Source of the DNA: Bactericera cockerelli
Lineage: Eukaryota; Arthropoda; Insecta; Hemiptera; Triozidae
Direction: 5' to 3'
Length of the DNA stretch: 64,000 nt
Assembly (NCBI GenBank): GCA_024516035.1
Contig: CM044957.1
Coordinates: forward strand, 24,431,928 to 24,495,927
The notes below the pieces were generated by a model. That model did not search any database, was not told where the DNA came from, and saw nothing but the letters and a program-made list of their open reading frames with translations. Shown in pieces: positions 32,646-45,080 of this stretch; the first letter of the stretch is position 1; each line of letters starts with the position of its first letter. The translations under genes and the position numbers were made by a program.

Positions 32646-34420
32646 TTAAAAAATCCTTTTTCAGCGTGTGCGGACTCATAAACTGGGACAATTGGTAATT
32701 CTCATTTTCATAGGCAAATTTGATTTTTTTTCTATCGTGTCCGGTATCATCAGAAAGGAAATACCTACTTGTTTTGTTAATAATATATAGGTATCTCATG
32801 ATTCTCATGAAATAGTAGAGACTATAATTAAAGAAAGGTATGAAAAAAAAATATGTAAACAAGTCAAAATTGTCAAATGCAGACATCTTTATCTGGTGAA
32901 ATAAAACATAAACAAAAACATTTTTTCAGTAATTTACAACATATCAGTACTTAGTGTTTCCCTTTCTTTTTTTTATTTATTTTTTATAATGTTTACAATA
33001 AGAGTTTTCCAAACTTATTCATTTTATAGGAATGAAACAAGAGCCAATTTAGGGTTTTATTACTCATGATATATATCACTTCTTTTTATGTCTCCCCTTT
33101 TTTCCACAGGAAGTGCAATTTTTGCACTTATACGCCACTGCACAAGTATCACATTTCGGGTAGTCGCAGAAGAAAACTACAAATGATGTGGCCAATCGAA
33201 TCGAATTGTACATACATATATTTAGAGTGGGGCGCGACAGTAGAGACCAGGTTTAAAAAATAATCATCGAAAAGTGGCTTTGCAATGTAATAATGTACCA
33301 ATTTCAAAGTGATATTCAGCAGAAATATTAATTATTTGTGATTATTTGATTAAATAAAATTATATCCACACAAAATTTAATAAAATTACTCTGTGTGAGG
33401 CGTTGATTTTTCTGCAAAAATCTATTCAGCCGTGACTACAATCTGGTTTCAAGCGAGACCTTCCCAAGATCGATGAATAATTTCATGTTAATAAAATTTA
33501 TGGTTTTTTGCGGAGAATATTTTAATTAGAGGCGATTCGGTGGATAAGGTGTTTTAATTAGCGTGCAGTCCGCTCACTTTTCTTCTCGGGTTTTGCGAAG
33601 CTTGTGAATTTTTTTTCTTTTCTAAATTTTGATTTCTTCAAACGTGTGCAACTGTGCAAAAAAAAAAAAAAAAAAAAAATCCCTGTGGGAAAAACAATCA
33701 TAATGGTATTGGTATAAGTAGGGCTATCGGCTACGAAAGCTCTTTGTCACTGCGACCTTAAATAGATCTTTTGTGACATCATAATGGTAACTTGTAGAGC
33801 GATGAAATTTGACGATTAAGGCGTTTCTAACAGTTTCATGTAATTGGCGGTCCGCACTAGGCTGTAAACCCTAGAGAAAAATATACTTAGCCTAAAACAA
33901 TTCTATGATCTAAACGGACTTATGTACATATTGTACATAATTTTCATATTTCTATGGTGTGGATTTGTATAAAGAATATACATGCACACATACATTCAGA
34001 CAGCTTTATATTACAGATATAGATTGGTATGAAGCCTAGCTTGTCTAAAAGAAATTGAACAGATCAAAAAACCATTCCAATTCAGGCTAATAAAGCGTAA
34101 CAACATTAATTAAACTGGCGTTCGGTATGAAATGAGGTTATTTATGATATCAATTAAGGCAATAAAACTGGACAATTCTTTTTCTTCGTCTGACCACCAG
34201 GACCCCCGCAGTGGTTTGGATTAGATTCGACCTTTATTTTTATGCAATTAATTCCATGGCGAATGTAATCCTTGAGACAAGCTGAGGACTGAGGAGTAGA
34301 CTGAACGACTTTGTGCTTGAAATCTTTCTTGAATTCATTCCCACCAGGATCTTTGGCCATCTTTTGTGCTGGCCTAGCTTTAGAGACTGGCTTGCTTTTT
34401 ACTTTCCATTACCTACAAGG
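32646..34420. other. Mostly featureless; one Cys-rich open stretch and an A run
   Basis: On the minus strand 33215-33076 is open and encodes FFCDYPKCDTC and YKCKNCTSCGKKGRHKKK before TGA: seven cysteines in about 22 residues, like a small zinc-binding C-terminus. I cannot name a family. A pure A run of about 22 lies at 33659-33680. A basic open frame on the minus strand at 34154-34360 (FKKDFKHKVVQSTPQSS) has no recognisable domain. Confidence 0.3.
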
Positions 34421-34714
34421 TATAGAAAGTATTGCTTTCGGTCGGTTTTTTCGAAATTGAGTGTGTGTGTCTCTGTGTACAAAAATATCTCAAGAACGAT
34501 AAGTCATACAGCGATAAAATTTGGAATGTAGCTGCAAGGATTTTAAAGTACGGATCCGGTATCCCAACTTTTTAATACCTACCTTTGTATTTAAAAAAAA
34601 TGCTTCGTTTTTTTTTGCTTTTGACCGGTATCTGGTCAATGTTAAGAAATCTGAGGATGTTTAAAGTGATTTGTGCTTCCTCCTAAATGACATAAAAATA
34701 TATTTAACTCAATT

Positions 34715-34985
34715 AGTTTCATCATCATCATCATATATAGAGTGGCGTCATCGTGAACGATGGTAGCCAGACAGTGGAGTAATGACTCGGCAGTCTCAGC
34801 ACTTCTACCACTGTCTATACAAGGAGGCTAATAATTGACAAGAGCCCCCAGAACCAAGCCAATGCTGGTCTACTCCCTGTTTATAGTTCCCCAGCCAGAC
34901 TGCTGGTTTATAGGCCCCCAGCCAGACTGCTGGTCTACTCCCTGTTTAAAGTCCCCCAGCCAGACTAGTCCCCCAGTCAGACTAA
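34715..34985 (-). repeat. Dispersed repeat family R2, copy 2
   Basis: Inverted relative of 11250-11430. This copy has a local amplification: the 16-base CCAGCCAGACTGCTGG block and its neighbours are repeated three to four times between 34900 and 34985. Confidence 0.7.
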
Positions 34986-35344
34986 AGAATTAGAAAATAA
35001 ATTGAATTAGACTAAATAGTTTAAATAAAATAAATTGAAATTTCAGAACTTTCACTATTATTCGTGAAAAAGAAATGCACATGGCCTGAGGACTAAATTA
35101 TACAAAAAAGCTTCTTGACAAATGAGTTCAGCACCTCATCAACACGAAAATAATTAAACTCATCAATTGTCCCAGGACATAACGAATCGTCGCTAGTGTT
35201 ATCTATGAATATTTTAGTAAGGAGGTGAGGGTACAAACTAGCGCTTTCTCTCGACTAAATAACTACCACCTTCACCATTCCCCTAATATTCACAGGTTGT
35301 ATTGAAATAGAAAATACACTGCCAATTATGGACACCATACTTCC

Positions 35345-35860
35345 TCATGTTTGGTTCACATCGTATACACGTAGTAATTTTGAGATTTTATACTAAATTA
35401 CTTGTATCTCCAAAACAGCATAACCGATTTTCTTCAATTTTTTATTGTAGAATACTGTTTTACCTACATTCTAGATTCTACAAGAAGTCTGTTTCGGCAA
35501 GACGTGGACCTTATTTTTTGACTTTTTGTCAATTTTTTTTCGGATTTTCTTAAATATCAGAGCTTAATCAAAGTTTATAAAAAATACATATAATTTCACT
35601 ATGTAAAACGCTAATAAAATCGGGTGTACCGTTCACGAGATATAAGCGTATAATTAAAAAGTTAGTGGTCAGGCGCATGGTTCTATCACCAAGAACCGCT
35701 AATGTGAATTTCGTTAAAATCCTTTTAGTATATAGTTTCTGAGATTTGCTTGTTACAGGGAATGTATTTAACAGACAGACAGACACATTTTTTTTATTAC
35801 TATAAACGAACACAATACTTTCGATGTCTAATATTAGAAATTTATCGGAAGTAGGTAATA
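35345..35860 (-). repeat. Dispersed repeat family R1, copy C
   Basis: On the minus strand it runs from CTTCCGATAAATTTCTAATA through TGTCTGTCTGTTAA, GGTTCTTGGTGA and GACCACTAACTTTTT to AAGAAAATCCGAAA and TCTAGAAT, the same order as copy A at 10648-11150. Confidence 0.75.
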
Positions 35861-36171
35861 TACCCCATCCCTTTACTGTTTGTACATATAATATGAAAAT
35901 TTGTAATACATTACAAGCTCTACTGCGATTTGCAATATCGTCAGGCATGCAATCTGAAGATTGATATGACAAGCTGTCATAATGTTTGAGCGATAGAACT
36001 TTCGGATAGCATTGATATTGAACTGATGTGTTTACATACATTTAAATACTTTGTAGCTTCAACTTTGCACTGAAATTCCTCTGTGGATGTGCTTTTATAA
36101 GGTCACATCGAGTAATACCATAATATTTTGTATCCTCAATTACTTTTGACACAATAACCAATTGACCGAAA

Positions 36172-36312
36172 ACTCACCACAAACCAGCTACTCAAATTAA
36201 CTTTACCCAGCCTGAGTGGGGCCGAGAATAGCCAGTATCACGAGGGTTCAAACTTGAATGGTCACCCACCGAAGTCCTAATCTTGATGGACGTTGCTTAA
36301 CTTCAGTGACAG
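36172..36312 (-). mobile_element. 5S-rRNA-derived SINE, copy 1
   Basis: On the minus strand it starts TCACTGAAGTTAAGCAACGT, the conserved internal segment of 5S rRNA, then GGTGGGTGACC, the 5S box C region, and continues with CCCACTCAGGC and GAGTAGCTGGTTTGT. The copy at 41262-41390 shares both the 5S-like head and this body. Confidence 0.7.
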
Positions 36313-36699
36313 AATTAGAACTGGAGAATTCAACGTGCCATCGACGAATGCGCTGTCTAAAAGTTGAGGTTGTACAGCATATATATAGCACTGCATGAGC
36401 TATTTCTCACCTGTCCTCGGTGTGCCCAGACTCAAGACGAAGAATATCTCCCCTTCGTCAGTTCTTAAAATTCTTCACGTGACATTCACTTCACATTTCC
36501 TGATATCTTTGCTTTCTTCAAGTGTTGCTGTACGTGTATTTAATAGTGTGCATGGCTATTTGGAATTCACAAATCCATTGTAATATTCCATGCGGTATTC
36601 CCACCAGCCATGAGAGGCAACACCAGAGTGCTAATCACTAATGTAAAGACAAACACAAGACGGACTTTGTTGACTTTGGCTCGTCCTGGTTCCTACCTG

Positions 36700-37255
36700 G
36701 GACCTGTCCTCAAGCGGCCGCCCCACTGTGATTCCTGAGTCCTAATACTGGAACTGTCACTCAGGCAGCGCGCACCAGTCACTTGTGAGTTTCCTGAGTT
36801 CCTAATACCTGGGAACTGTCACTCAGGGCAGGGGCACAGTCACTGTGAGTTCCCGAGTTCCTAAACCGAACTGTCACTCAGGCAGACAGTACCATCACTT
36901 GTGAGTTTCCTGAGTTCCTAATACCTGGGAACTGTCACTCAGAGGCAGGCGCGGCACCAGTCACTTGTGAGTTTCCTGAGTTCCTAATACCTGGGAACTT
37001 CACCAGGAGCGGGCACCAGTCACTTTGAGTTCCTGAAGTTCCTAATACTGGAACTTCACTCAGGCAGGCCGCACCATCACTTTATTCCTGATTCAGTTCC
37101 TAATACCTGGACTTCACTGGCAGGCGCGCACCAGTCACTGTGGTTTCTGAGTCCTAAACCTGGACTGTCACTCAGAGCAGCGCGCACCATCACTGTGAGT
37201 TCCTGTTCCTAATACTGAATTCACTCAGGCAGCTCATCATCCTTGTGATTTCTGA
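36700..37255. repeat. 63-bp satellite-like array, nine copies, indel-rich
   Basis: The consensus unit is GTTTCCTGAGTTCCTAATAC, CTGGGAACTGTCACTCAGGC, AGGCGCGCACCAGTCACTTG, TGA. Copies are spaced 53-66 bases apart. Nearly all differences are single-base losses or gains in short homopolymers (CCTGGGAAC to CTGGAAC, for example). The array is much more GC-rich than its surroundings. Confidence 0.85.
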
Positions 37256-40200
37256 ATCGATTAGTAGTTTGTATTTCAAGATTATCCCTGAACGTCCTAA
37301 AGATGAAATATATTTGTACCCGTATTAAATACAAACAATTCAAACTAACTAAGATATAAATTAGAAAGAATTGAAAATAAAATAAAAATACATTAGAGAA
37401 ATTTGAAAAGTAAACAGGTGTAAAGCTGTTGTAATATCCCACTAAAGAGACACTTTTTTGTATAAAACTGTCGGCGACGTTAAGAACTTTTAACCTGTTA
37501 TAATTCTCTTTAACGCAAATCATGTCCTATAGTACTAATACATAAATAATAAAAATATACATTAAAAATCGATGTTAATAATTCTGTCCTTGTGCTGAAA
37601 AGTTGAAAAATATTAAAAAAAAAGTTTGCTGCATAACCATAGAATTTATTTTGAAGAATTACCCTTCAAGGTTTTTTAATAGCTCTTAACACTCATCATC
37701 CATCATCGTTCTCTCTTTCAATATGGAAAACTTGCATATTTTATTTATCTTTGATGTACGAAATATCTTTCAACAAAAAGTTTCAAGTGACTTCCTTAGA
37801 ATGTAAGAAGTACCTAAAGTTATACATTTATTATTATGTACTTACGATATATTATGTTCTTGAAGTAGTGCCTACAATCACATAGGATGGATAGGTAGCC
37901 GGCGATGTATCTATTATTCATCTCAGGAATACCAGCGCTTTGTTCCCGGCTGTCAAATTGTTCCTATACCTACTTGAAGTGACTAATATCTCTCTTCCGA
38001 GGAACAAGCAGGACGTGCATCGCATACATCCCAAAGCACAAGTCGATAGGATATTATTCCGCTCACATCTTGTTCAAGACAGTTTTTTTTTTGTAGTCGA
38101 TGAAAAATAAAACTACTCTACCAAATCCCCTGTGATGTTGGCGGCACCACTTAAGTTTCACCCGTGACCCTGAAAATCTGACGGTGGACTCTTCAATCAT
38201 GACTCTGAGGTTATGTATTGTGTGGAGCTATAATATGTATTATCTACCAAGTATCTAGCTACTTCTTAACATTATAGGTGTGAATGTGTGTTTGATGACT
38301 TCTGAGCATATACATATATGTACATGTACATACCTATATTATGTACGAGTATAATGGTCTACTTGAGTAATATGTGGTGAACTGTCGAAGATAAGATCTT
38401 CGTTCAATACAAATTTTTCATTTTTACGTTATTTATCTTATGTAAAGGAAAATAATGGAAACATCCAAATTTTTCGATGGTCAGTTTTCAGGGCCAAACA
38501 CGTTTTAGGGTCCTCAGAGCCTAGATCCAAAGTTAGTGTGTGTGTTGTTGTTCTCAGCCATCGATATGTGTTCCAGTTCCTACATCCTACATTATTAGAA
38601 TTTATTCGTCTCTTTCACTTCTCCTCTCTGGACAATGAGTTATTAAAATTACTACATCCTTACACAGCAGAAAAATACAAAGGAAAACTTTTGTGTGGGA
38701 CAGAGGGAAACGTCCACTGAACATACTCGTACCTACTGCAAACATATCAAAATTAAAAATATCTGGGAGGGGGAGGTCAATGACTTTCTCAAGATAACCC
38801 CTTGTTTTACTGAAAACTCAACTTTTGGACATTTGCTGCACCTCGTCACAAAGTTATGATACCTGGTCTTGCTTTTTAGAATGAAATTTCTGGACTTCTA
38901 ATCCCCTTGAGATATTTCAGGGTTCTAGTTGCTAGCGGAGGAGCTGGTGACGTTCTGATGAGAAGTGGGCGAATAATTCTGCCGGTGAGTGTATAATATT
39001 TTACAAGTGTTATAACAGTTACCATAAAAAGCTTGTCGAGTGATCTGAACCGGCGTCTCGTGATCAGATATTTGGTAAACCTTGACTTCTAAGTTCAAAT
39101 TCCATTCAATGCATAAGAATCCTTTTTATTCGTATATTATGATGGGAATATGGCCAAACATACCTACCCTGGGATCTCCTGAAAAATCATCTCTGTGTTG
39201 AGATGAAGGGTCAATTTTCAAATTTTAATGAATGAAAAGTTTAAGAGAGATTAGACCGCTCGTTATAAGATTAACTTTTACTGCGTGAAGCACGTTCTGG
39301 GATACTATACTATACATACATTAATATACAAGGTGTATAATATATACTATAATATTATACTGAAAGCAGTACCGCGGAATTTTTCCAGAAAATTCGTAAC
39401 TTTGGAGACTCTTAAGATCGTGAAAAAAGGTTAAATGAAAAATTGAGCTCTGTAAAAGATACTCATTTTGGTTAGTTAGTTCAAAATCGTTCTCAAAATA
39501 TATGGTTTTGATTTAATTTTTTGAAGTTGACCTCAATCTAACCTGGAAGGACGATCTTGAGAAAAATTTCGAAGTCACCATTAGTTTTAGCCCTACTTTT
39601 AAGGAAGATTTGATAAGAATTTTTTTCTTTAGAATCAATAGTTTCCGAGTAATCGTGCTGGCTCGTTTCAAATTTAATAAGACACCCTGTATTACACTGA
39701 AAGTCACCTTCCTACAAAACAGGGTCAGAATTTTAAACCTTTTGTTCTTTCGTTACTAAAAAACTATTTACCTAGTTTCCTGAATAATAAAGGGTTCCTA
39801 TACCAACCAACCCGCAGCGCCGCGCCGCTTCATTCGATTGAGTTTGACAATGAAGTACTGAAATTGTCGAAAAGAAAAATAGTGTAGATATTGTTTCATC
39901 AAGAATAAAATCTACTTGCTAAAGAAATGCACTTTATTATTTGATTTTTATATATAATATAAAAATGCACTGTAATATCAATCATAAATAACAAAAATAG
40001 AAGATAATAAAATTAAAGATACAATCTATATAAAAATACAAAATATAAGAATTATTATGCCTTAAAATTAATTAGAAAATAGGTAAAAATAATTACAGAA
40101 ATTTCAGTTCATAATACAGACCTACTAACGTAGGTTAGCTTTCAAACAGTTCATACATAACATCGAAATTTAATGTATTTTTATTTATTTGTCTCTATTG

Positions 40201-40518
40201 TGTTCTCTTTCTTTTCTTTTTTCAAGGAGTGAATTGTTTTGCATTTCTTTCTCTCTCCCTAGCCCTAGAACCTAATTTAAAAATCTCCAAAATTCTTAAA
40301 TGACAAAGCCACAAGTTTTGCCTATTATCATAAAGTGCACCACCTACAGGAAACACAACTTATGTCTATAGGTACTTACTATAGTGACTGTGTGAACTGT
40401 AACCCTAACTATTTTATTCTTTCATTCAATTCGAAATTACCCGAAAACAGCAAATTTTTAAACCCCAATAAACATAACTACGGAATTTAAACATTTTTGA
40501 AGTAAAATACTGTGAATA
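37256..40518. other. No gene; one possible MITE
   Basis: TACAAGGTGT at about 39332 and its inverse ACACCCTGTA near 39686 could be the ends of a degraded MITE of about 360 bp like the one at 56797. The rest shows nothing. Confidence 0.35.
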
Positions 40519-40542
40519 GGGTCAAGGGGGGTATTTACGAAC
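40519..40542 (+). repeat. pogo-like left terminal inverted repeat
   Basis: GGGTCAAGGGGGGTATTTAC then GAAC; pairs with 43967-43990. Confidence 0.9.
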
Positions 40543-41004
40543 AGGGGGTAAAAGCGAACACCTGTCGTAAAATGAAAAGTGTAAACGGATCTTGTGTTTT
40601 GGCGGTTAGATATTGTTGTTTTTTCAGATTGTAACATGTGTATTCCAATTTTCGAAAGAAATCTCTAATCAGTCGAGATTCTGAACTTGTTGAATACGGA
40701 GCTCCATAATTTTTCGTTTTTCAAAGTTTTTGTAATTTGAATCCTTCAGTCTGGTAAGTTATTTTTTGCATTTTTACTAGATTTTCAATTTGATTCATAA
40801 AATAGATATTCTTAGCTTTATATTTATTTAAAAAATAAATAATTTTTCTTTTAATTAGTTTCTGTTTTGAGGTGTTCTTAATTACCCCCGTATATTTTTC
40901 ACCTGGGGTAAATAAGAACACTGTATTAGCCTGTTCGTAATTACCCCAATTTCAATTTTTTTTCTTCTATAAATGTTTATTTACTCTCTGTTTTAGGTCT
41001 AAAA

Positions 41005-43449
41005 ATGCCAAGAACATATGTCAGGAGGAAACCACCTCCTTCTTACTCAATGGCAGAACTTTCCAGTGCTATTAGCGATGTCTCAAATGGCAACTTATCC
41101 ATTCGTGAAGCGGCAGCTCGCTACCAAATTCCCCAAACAGTGATCTACTACCGAGTGTCTGGGAAAATCAGTACATCTGGTAAGTTTTTTCTTCTCTAGG
41201 CGTTTTTCAACTTCTATGGTAATCAAGACAAGGGAGTTATTCTCCATTTGCTGGAAACTTACAAACCAGCTACTCACATTGATGTCACCTTGCCTGAGTG
41301 GGACTGGAAAGACAGCATCACATGATTAGTCTAGGTTGCCATTGTAACCAAGTACCAACTACACGCGATGTTGCTTAACTACAGTGATCTAAGGGGATCT
41401 TTTAAGTTAGGTACCTACTTAAACACATCTTTTTTCTTCTTTGTGTTACAGAACTTGGACAAGGAAGATCTACAACTCTAAGTCGTGAAGTCGAGAACCA
41501 GGTAGCCCAGTGCCTCATCGGAAGAGCAAAGCTGGGATACCCCTGTGACAAAAACGAGCTTTTAGATTTGGTACAGGCTTATATTGAGGCCAATGACATC
41601 ACTACCCCATTTGCAAACAACAGACCGGGAGAGGATTGGTACAGAGGTTTCATGCTTAGAAATCCTTGTCTGTCACTGAAAAAGCCAGAACATCTACAAA
41701 AATGTCGCATTGAATCTCGTATTCCCGATGTTATCTACAACTTCTATGATCTCCTGAAAAAGGAGTTCGATCAACATGATCTTCATGACAAACCAGCATT
41801 CATTTATAATTGCGATGAAAGCGGCTTCCCCAGTGATCCCAGTAAACTACGAGCAATTGGTCAGAAAGGTGAACCATTGAGCAGAGTATCAGGAGGATCT
41901 GGCAGAGAAAGCACTACCATACTAGCATGTGTTTAGTGCATCTGGAGTTGGACTTCCCCCTCTCATTGTTTTCCAAGGAAAGGCTGTCCAAACTCGTTGG
42001 ATTTCAGAAGATGACTTTCCAGGAACTATGTATGCCACAAGTAAGAATGGATGGATGGAAGAGACTATCTTTTACAATTGGCTTGAAAAAATGTTCATCC
42101 CACATGTAGAAAAGGAGCGATCTAATAGAATTCTGCCCAATCAACAAGCTCTTTTGTGTTATGATGGTCATGCCAGTCATTGCAGCCTTCGTATAATTGA
42201 CATTGCAATCAAAAATAAAGTAACTTTATTAAAATTTCCTAGCCACTTGACGGACAAGATTCAACCACTAGATGTAGCCGTATTTAACCCTACAAAAATA
42301 TTATGGGACAAAAAACTCATTTCTCATGGAAAAAGCCAAATTGGAAAACGCTATGGTCGTCTAACAAAAGAATTGTTTTCAAAATTTGTAGGAGAAATTT
42401 GGAAGGATGCTATGAAACCTACCAATATCAAGAGTGGGTTTGAATCAACTGGGATATATCCATACAATCCTGATAAATTTGATAAGAGATTGTTTGATGA
42501 AAAAGCACTTGCAGAATATGAAACCAGGAAGAAAAGACAAAATGTGGAAAAAGCAACTACTAGTTCTTCACCAGACAACATTATCTCGTCACCAGAATCG
42601 TCAGCTTCAACTCCAAATATTCATACCCGATCTCCAGTTCGAGCTATTCTTGTGGAGAATACATCTTCTGAAAACATTCCAGAGGTTTTGGATCTTTCCT
42701 TGAAGGTCCAAGAACCATCACCTGCCAAACCTACGTCAGTTGTAGACATATTTGTTCAAAAAGTGAGGAAGTATTCTGAAGAGTCCCCAATATCTCTTCC
42801 TAAGAAGACCTTACCAAATGTTAGATTAAAGAGTCAGAAATATGGAGAAGTACTGACATCAGATGTGGTGCTAGAAAGAATGAACATAGCGGCTCTTGCA
42901 AAGGCGGAAAAAGAGAATAAGAGAACAGAGAAGGCTGATTTAGGAAAAAAGAAAAAACGCAATGTTTCTGATTCCGTGCCCCAGAAAGAATGTCAAGATA
43001 ATGAATTAGCAGGACCTTCCGGTATAGAAAGACCTAAGAAGCGAAAGAAACAAAAGAAGAGTGTAGTAAAAGAAGATGATGATGAATCAGAAGATGTTGA
43101 TGATGATTTGGAGTACAAAGAAATAAGCTCAGGTGAGGAAACATTCAGTGATTTGGAAGAAGAGAATAATGAAGTTCAAACAATGGATGAAAATGTCAAA
43201 AGAGAGCCAAATGAATTTGTGATATTTTCATATGAAGGAGAGCTGTTTCCCGGACAAATTATTCAAGTTAATCCTGATGGAGCAATGATTAAGTCCATGC
43301 AGAGATGTGGTGCATCGTGGAAGTGGCCAGACCATCCAGATATAATGTTTTACGTTTAGTCCGATGTAAAAGGCTGCATCAAGCCAATCAAAGTATCCAG
43401 TAGAAGAGAGATATTCAAAATTCCAGAGCTGGTTGAAAAATGGACTTAA
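41005..43449 (+). pseudogene. pogo/Tigger-like transposase, disrupted
   Basis: Exon 1 (41005-41179) encodes a Psq-type helix-turn-helix (SYSMAELSSAISDV, NLSIREAAARYQIP). The intron 41180-41451 has GT-AG ends and holds a 5S SINE. Exon 2 carries the CENP-B-like second DNA-binding half (GEDWYRGFMLRNP) and the DDD catalytic domain: CDESG (41814), CYDGHASH (42163) and QPLD (42271), with 35 residues between the last two. A Lys/acidic-rich tail and a SYEGELFPGQIIQV C-terminal domain follow. There are two lesions. A one-base excess in TTT at 41932-41934 shifts the frame and creates TAG. A TAG at 43357-43359 interrupts the C-terminal domain, whose remaining 29 codons (DVKGCIKPIKVSSRR) stay readable to TAA at 43447. 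Either could be a sequencing error; both together argue for an inactive copy. Confidence 0.9.
41262..41390 (-). mobile_element. 5S-rRNA-derived SINE, copy 2, in the pogo transposase intron
   Basis: On the minus strand GATCACTGTAGTTAAGCAAC and AGTTGGTACTTGGTTACAAT correspond to the internal promoter region of 5S rRNA. The tail CCCACTCAGGC and GAGTAGCTGGTTTGTAAG is shared with 36172-36312. It fills almost half of the 272-base intron. Confidence 0.75.
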
Positions 43450-43966
43450 ACTTCTATTTTGAATTCCACTGCCTATTCATATTGAGAGATAAAAAAATAA
43501 AAAATAGATAATTTCTTGCCAAGTGAACTTTCTCTTTCTTATTTTCTTTCTTCTTTTAATCTAGAATAGGAATTTTCAGGGAAGTATTATACATATACAA
43601 CCAGTATCAACACAGGAGGGTTGATATTACAACTAGGTTAAGTAGACTAAATGCAAAATATTTTCCCTGAAAAAAGCCTTTATTATTATAGATTTTTTCA
43701 AAAGAAAAATACCACTATCCTCGAAAGAAAATGCATTTTCTAATATTTCAAATGTGTTCGCTTTTACCCCCCTGAGGCGGGGGTAAAAGCGAACAGGCGG
43801 GGGTAATTAAGAACGACGTAATGCTCGAAATCAGAACACAATGGAACCATGTATATTATCTCATATGTAAGGTTAATATGCCTATATTCCATAAATAAGT
43901 TAAAAAAAATGTTAATGAAACCAGCTCATGAGATATGAGGCTCACAGTGAAAAACACATCAAAATC

Positions 43967-43990
43967 GTTCTTAATTACCCCCCTTGACCC
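43967..43990 (-). repeat. pogo-like right terminal inverted repeat
   Basis: Reverse complement of 40519-40542 apart from two bases; followed by the TA duplication. Confidence 0.9.
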
Positions 43991-44830
43991 TAACAAAGTA
44001 AAGCTTGCAAACTCAAGTGCAGTAATGAGGTTAGTGCACTACCTTTTATAAAAATTAATATTTCACGATTTTTTCTGCACCGATCGTGTTGATCTATTTA
44101 CTTACCTAACTACTTAAACGTTAATCTTTTAGCAGGAGTATATTGCACATTCCTCGAATAATTCAGTGCACCAGGTACCTCTATTGTTTTGAGCAAGTTG
44201 CTGGCTGCGGCTGTGTGAAACAACTCGAGAGAAGTGGACTCCAAATTACCTTGACTCTGTCTGGGTGTCTGAGACGGTACGCACGATACACAGACCAGCC
44301 TACCGTCAGACCTCCTTGACATTCAAAATGAAAGTGAAGTTTTCCAATAGTATCTATATAGAGAGGTACCTATTTGTATAATTTATTTAGATATATAATT
44401 ATTTAAATAATTTAAAGAGATTTAATTTTCTGATTAATATGTATACAGGACACATTTTCTAGGTTAAAGAGTTATCGCCAAATCCCTTTTTTCCCACAGG
44501 TCAAGAGGTCGCTTGGATTGTAGTACGTTTTTGATGAAATCATGGCAATTAGATTACTTTCAAATACTGTTGGTGTTGGTGTTATCTAAAAATATTAAAA
44601 ACTCAAAGAGATTAAATCAAAAGTTGAACATGTTTCATACATTTGATTTTTCTCTTTTTCCCCTTAGTTTGATTGTGGGTAATATTACAATGGTAAGTTT
44701 GTGTACCACTTTTGAAAAAAAAATACCTTAGGACTACTTTCGATGGAATTCAGGTTCTTTCTATTGTGATTAGGAAGGAGGTTCAATCTCTGAAACGAAG
44801 AAAACTGATAGAGTACAGTCTTTGGAATTT
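43991..44830. other. No gene seen
   Basis: AT-rich DNA between the pogo-like element and the dispersed repeat. Confidence 0.5.
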
Positions 44831-45080
44831 TAATCTGGGCGCTATGCTATTGCATTCTGGCGACGCGGTTTGGGGAGTATTTCCATTGAACATACTACCC
44901 AAACCGATTCCATTGTCTTACTAAAAGTTCAAATCGTATTTTTTTTCTTCTATTTTGACATAATAATAATATCTTGCAAGATTAATGCTATATATAAACA
45001 TTTTGGTTTTTATTTTAAACTTTTCATATTTTGAAAAAATTTGCTCCCTAAACCGACACTAAAGTGGCCGTTTACCTTAA
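44831..45080 (-). repeat. Interspersed repeat, copy 2 (partner at 0.88-1.18 kb)
   Basis: On the minus strand it carries GGTTTAGGGAGCA, AGCATTAATCTTGCAAGAT and AAAATACGATTTGAACTTTT in the same order as the copy at 881-1180. Confidence 0.6.

Larger units (their letters stand above)
40519..43990 (+). mobile_element. pogo/Tigger-like DNA transposon, 3472 bp
   Basis: 24-bp terminal inverted repeats starting GGGTCAAGGGGGGTA (40519-40542 and 43967-43990, two mismatches) are flanked by TA on both sides (40517-40518 and 43991-43992), the target duplication of pogo elements. Further copies of GGGGTAAAAGCGAAC or GTTC-TAATTACCCC occur inside: 40543-40566, 40883-40950 and 43755-43816. The transposase gene between them is disrupted. 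Confidence 0.92.

Noticed and set aside
34154..34360. Basic 68-residue frame on the minus strand
   Set aside because: Plausible composition but no domain, no splice or promoter context; not enough to call a gene.
41927..42109. Third-frame open stretch at the pogo frameshift
   Set aside because: Only the frames before and after the extra T carry the conserved transposase residues.
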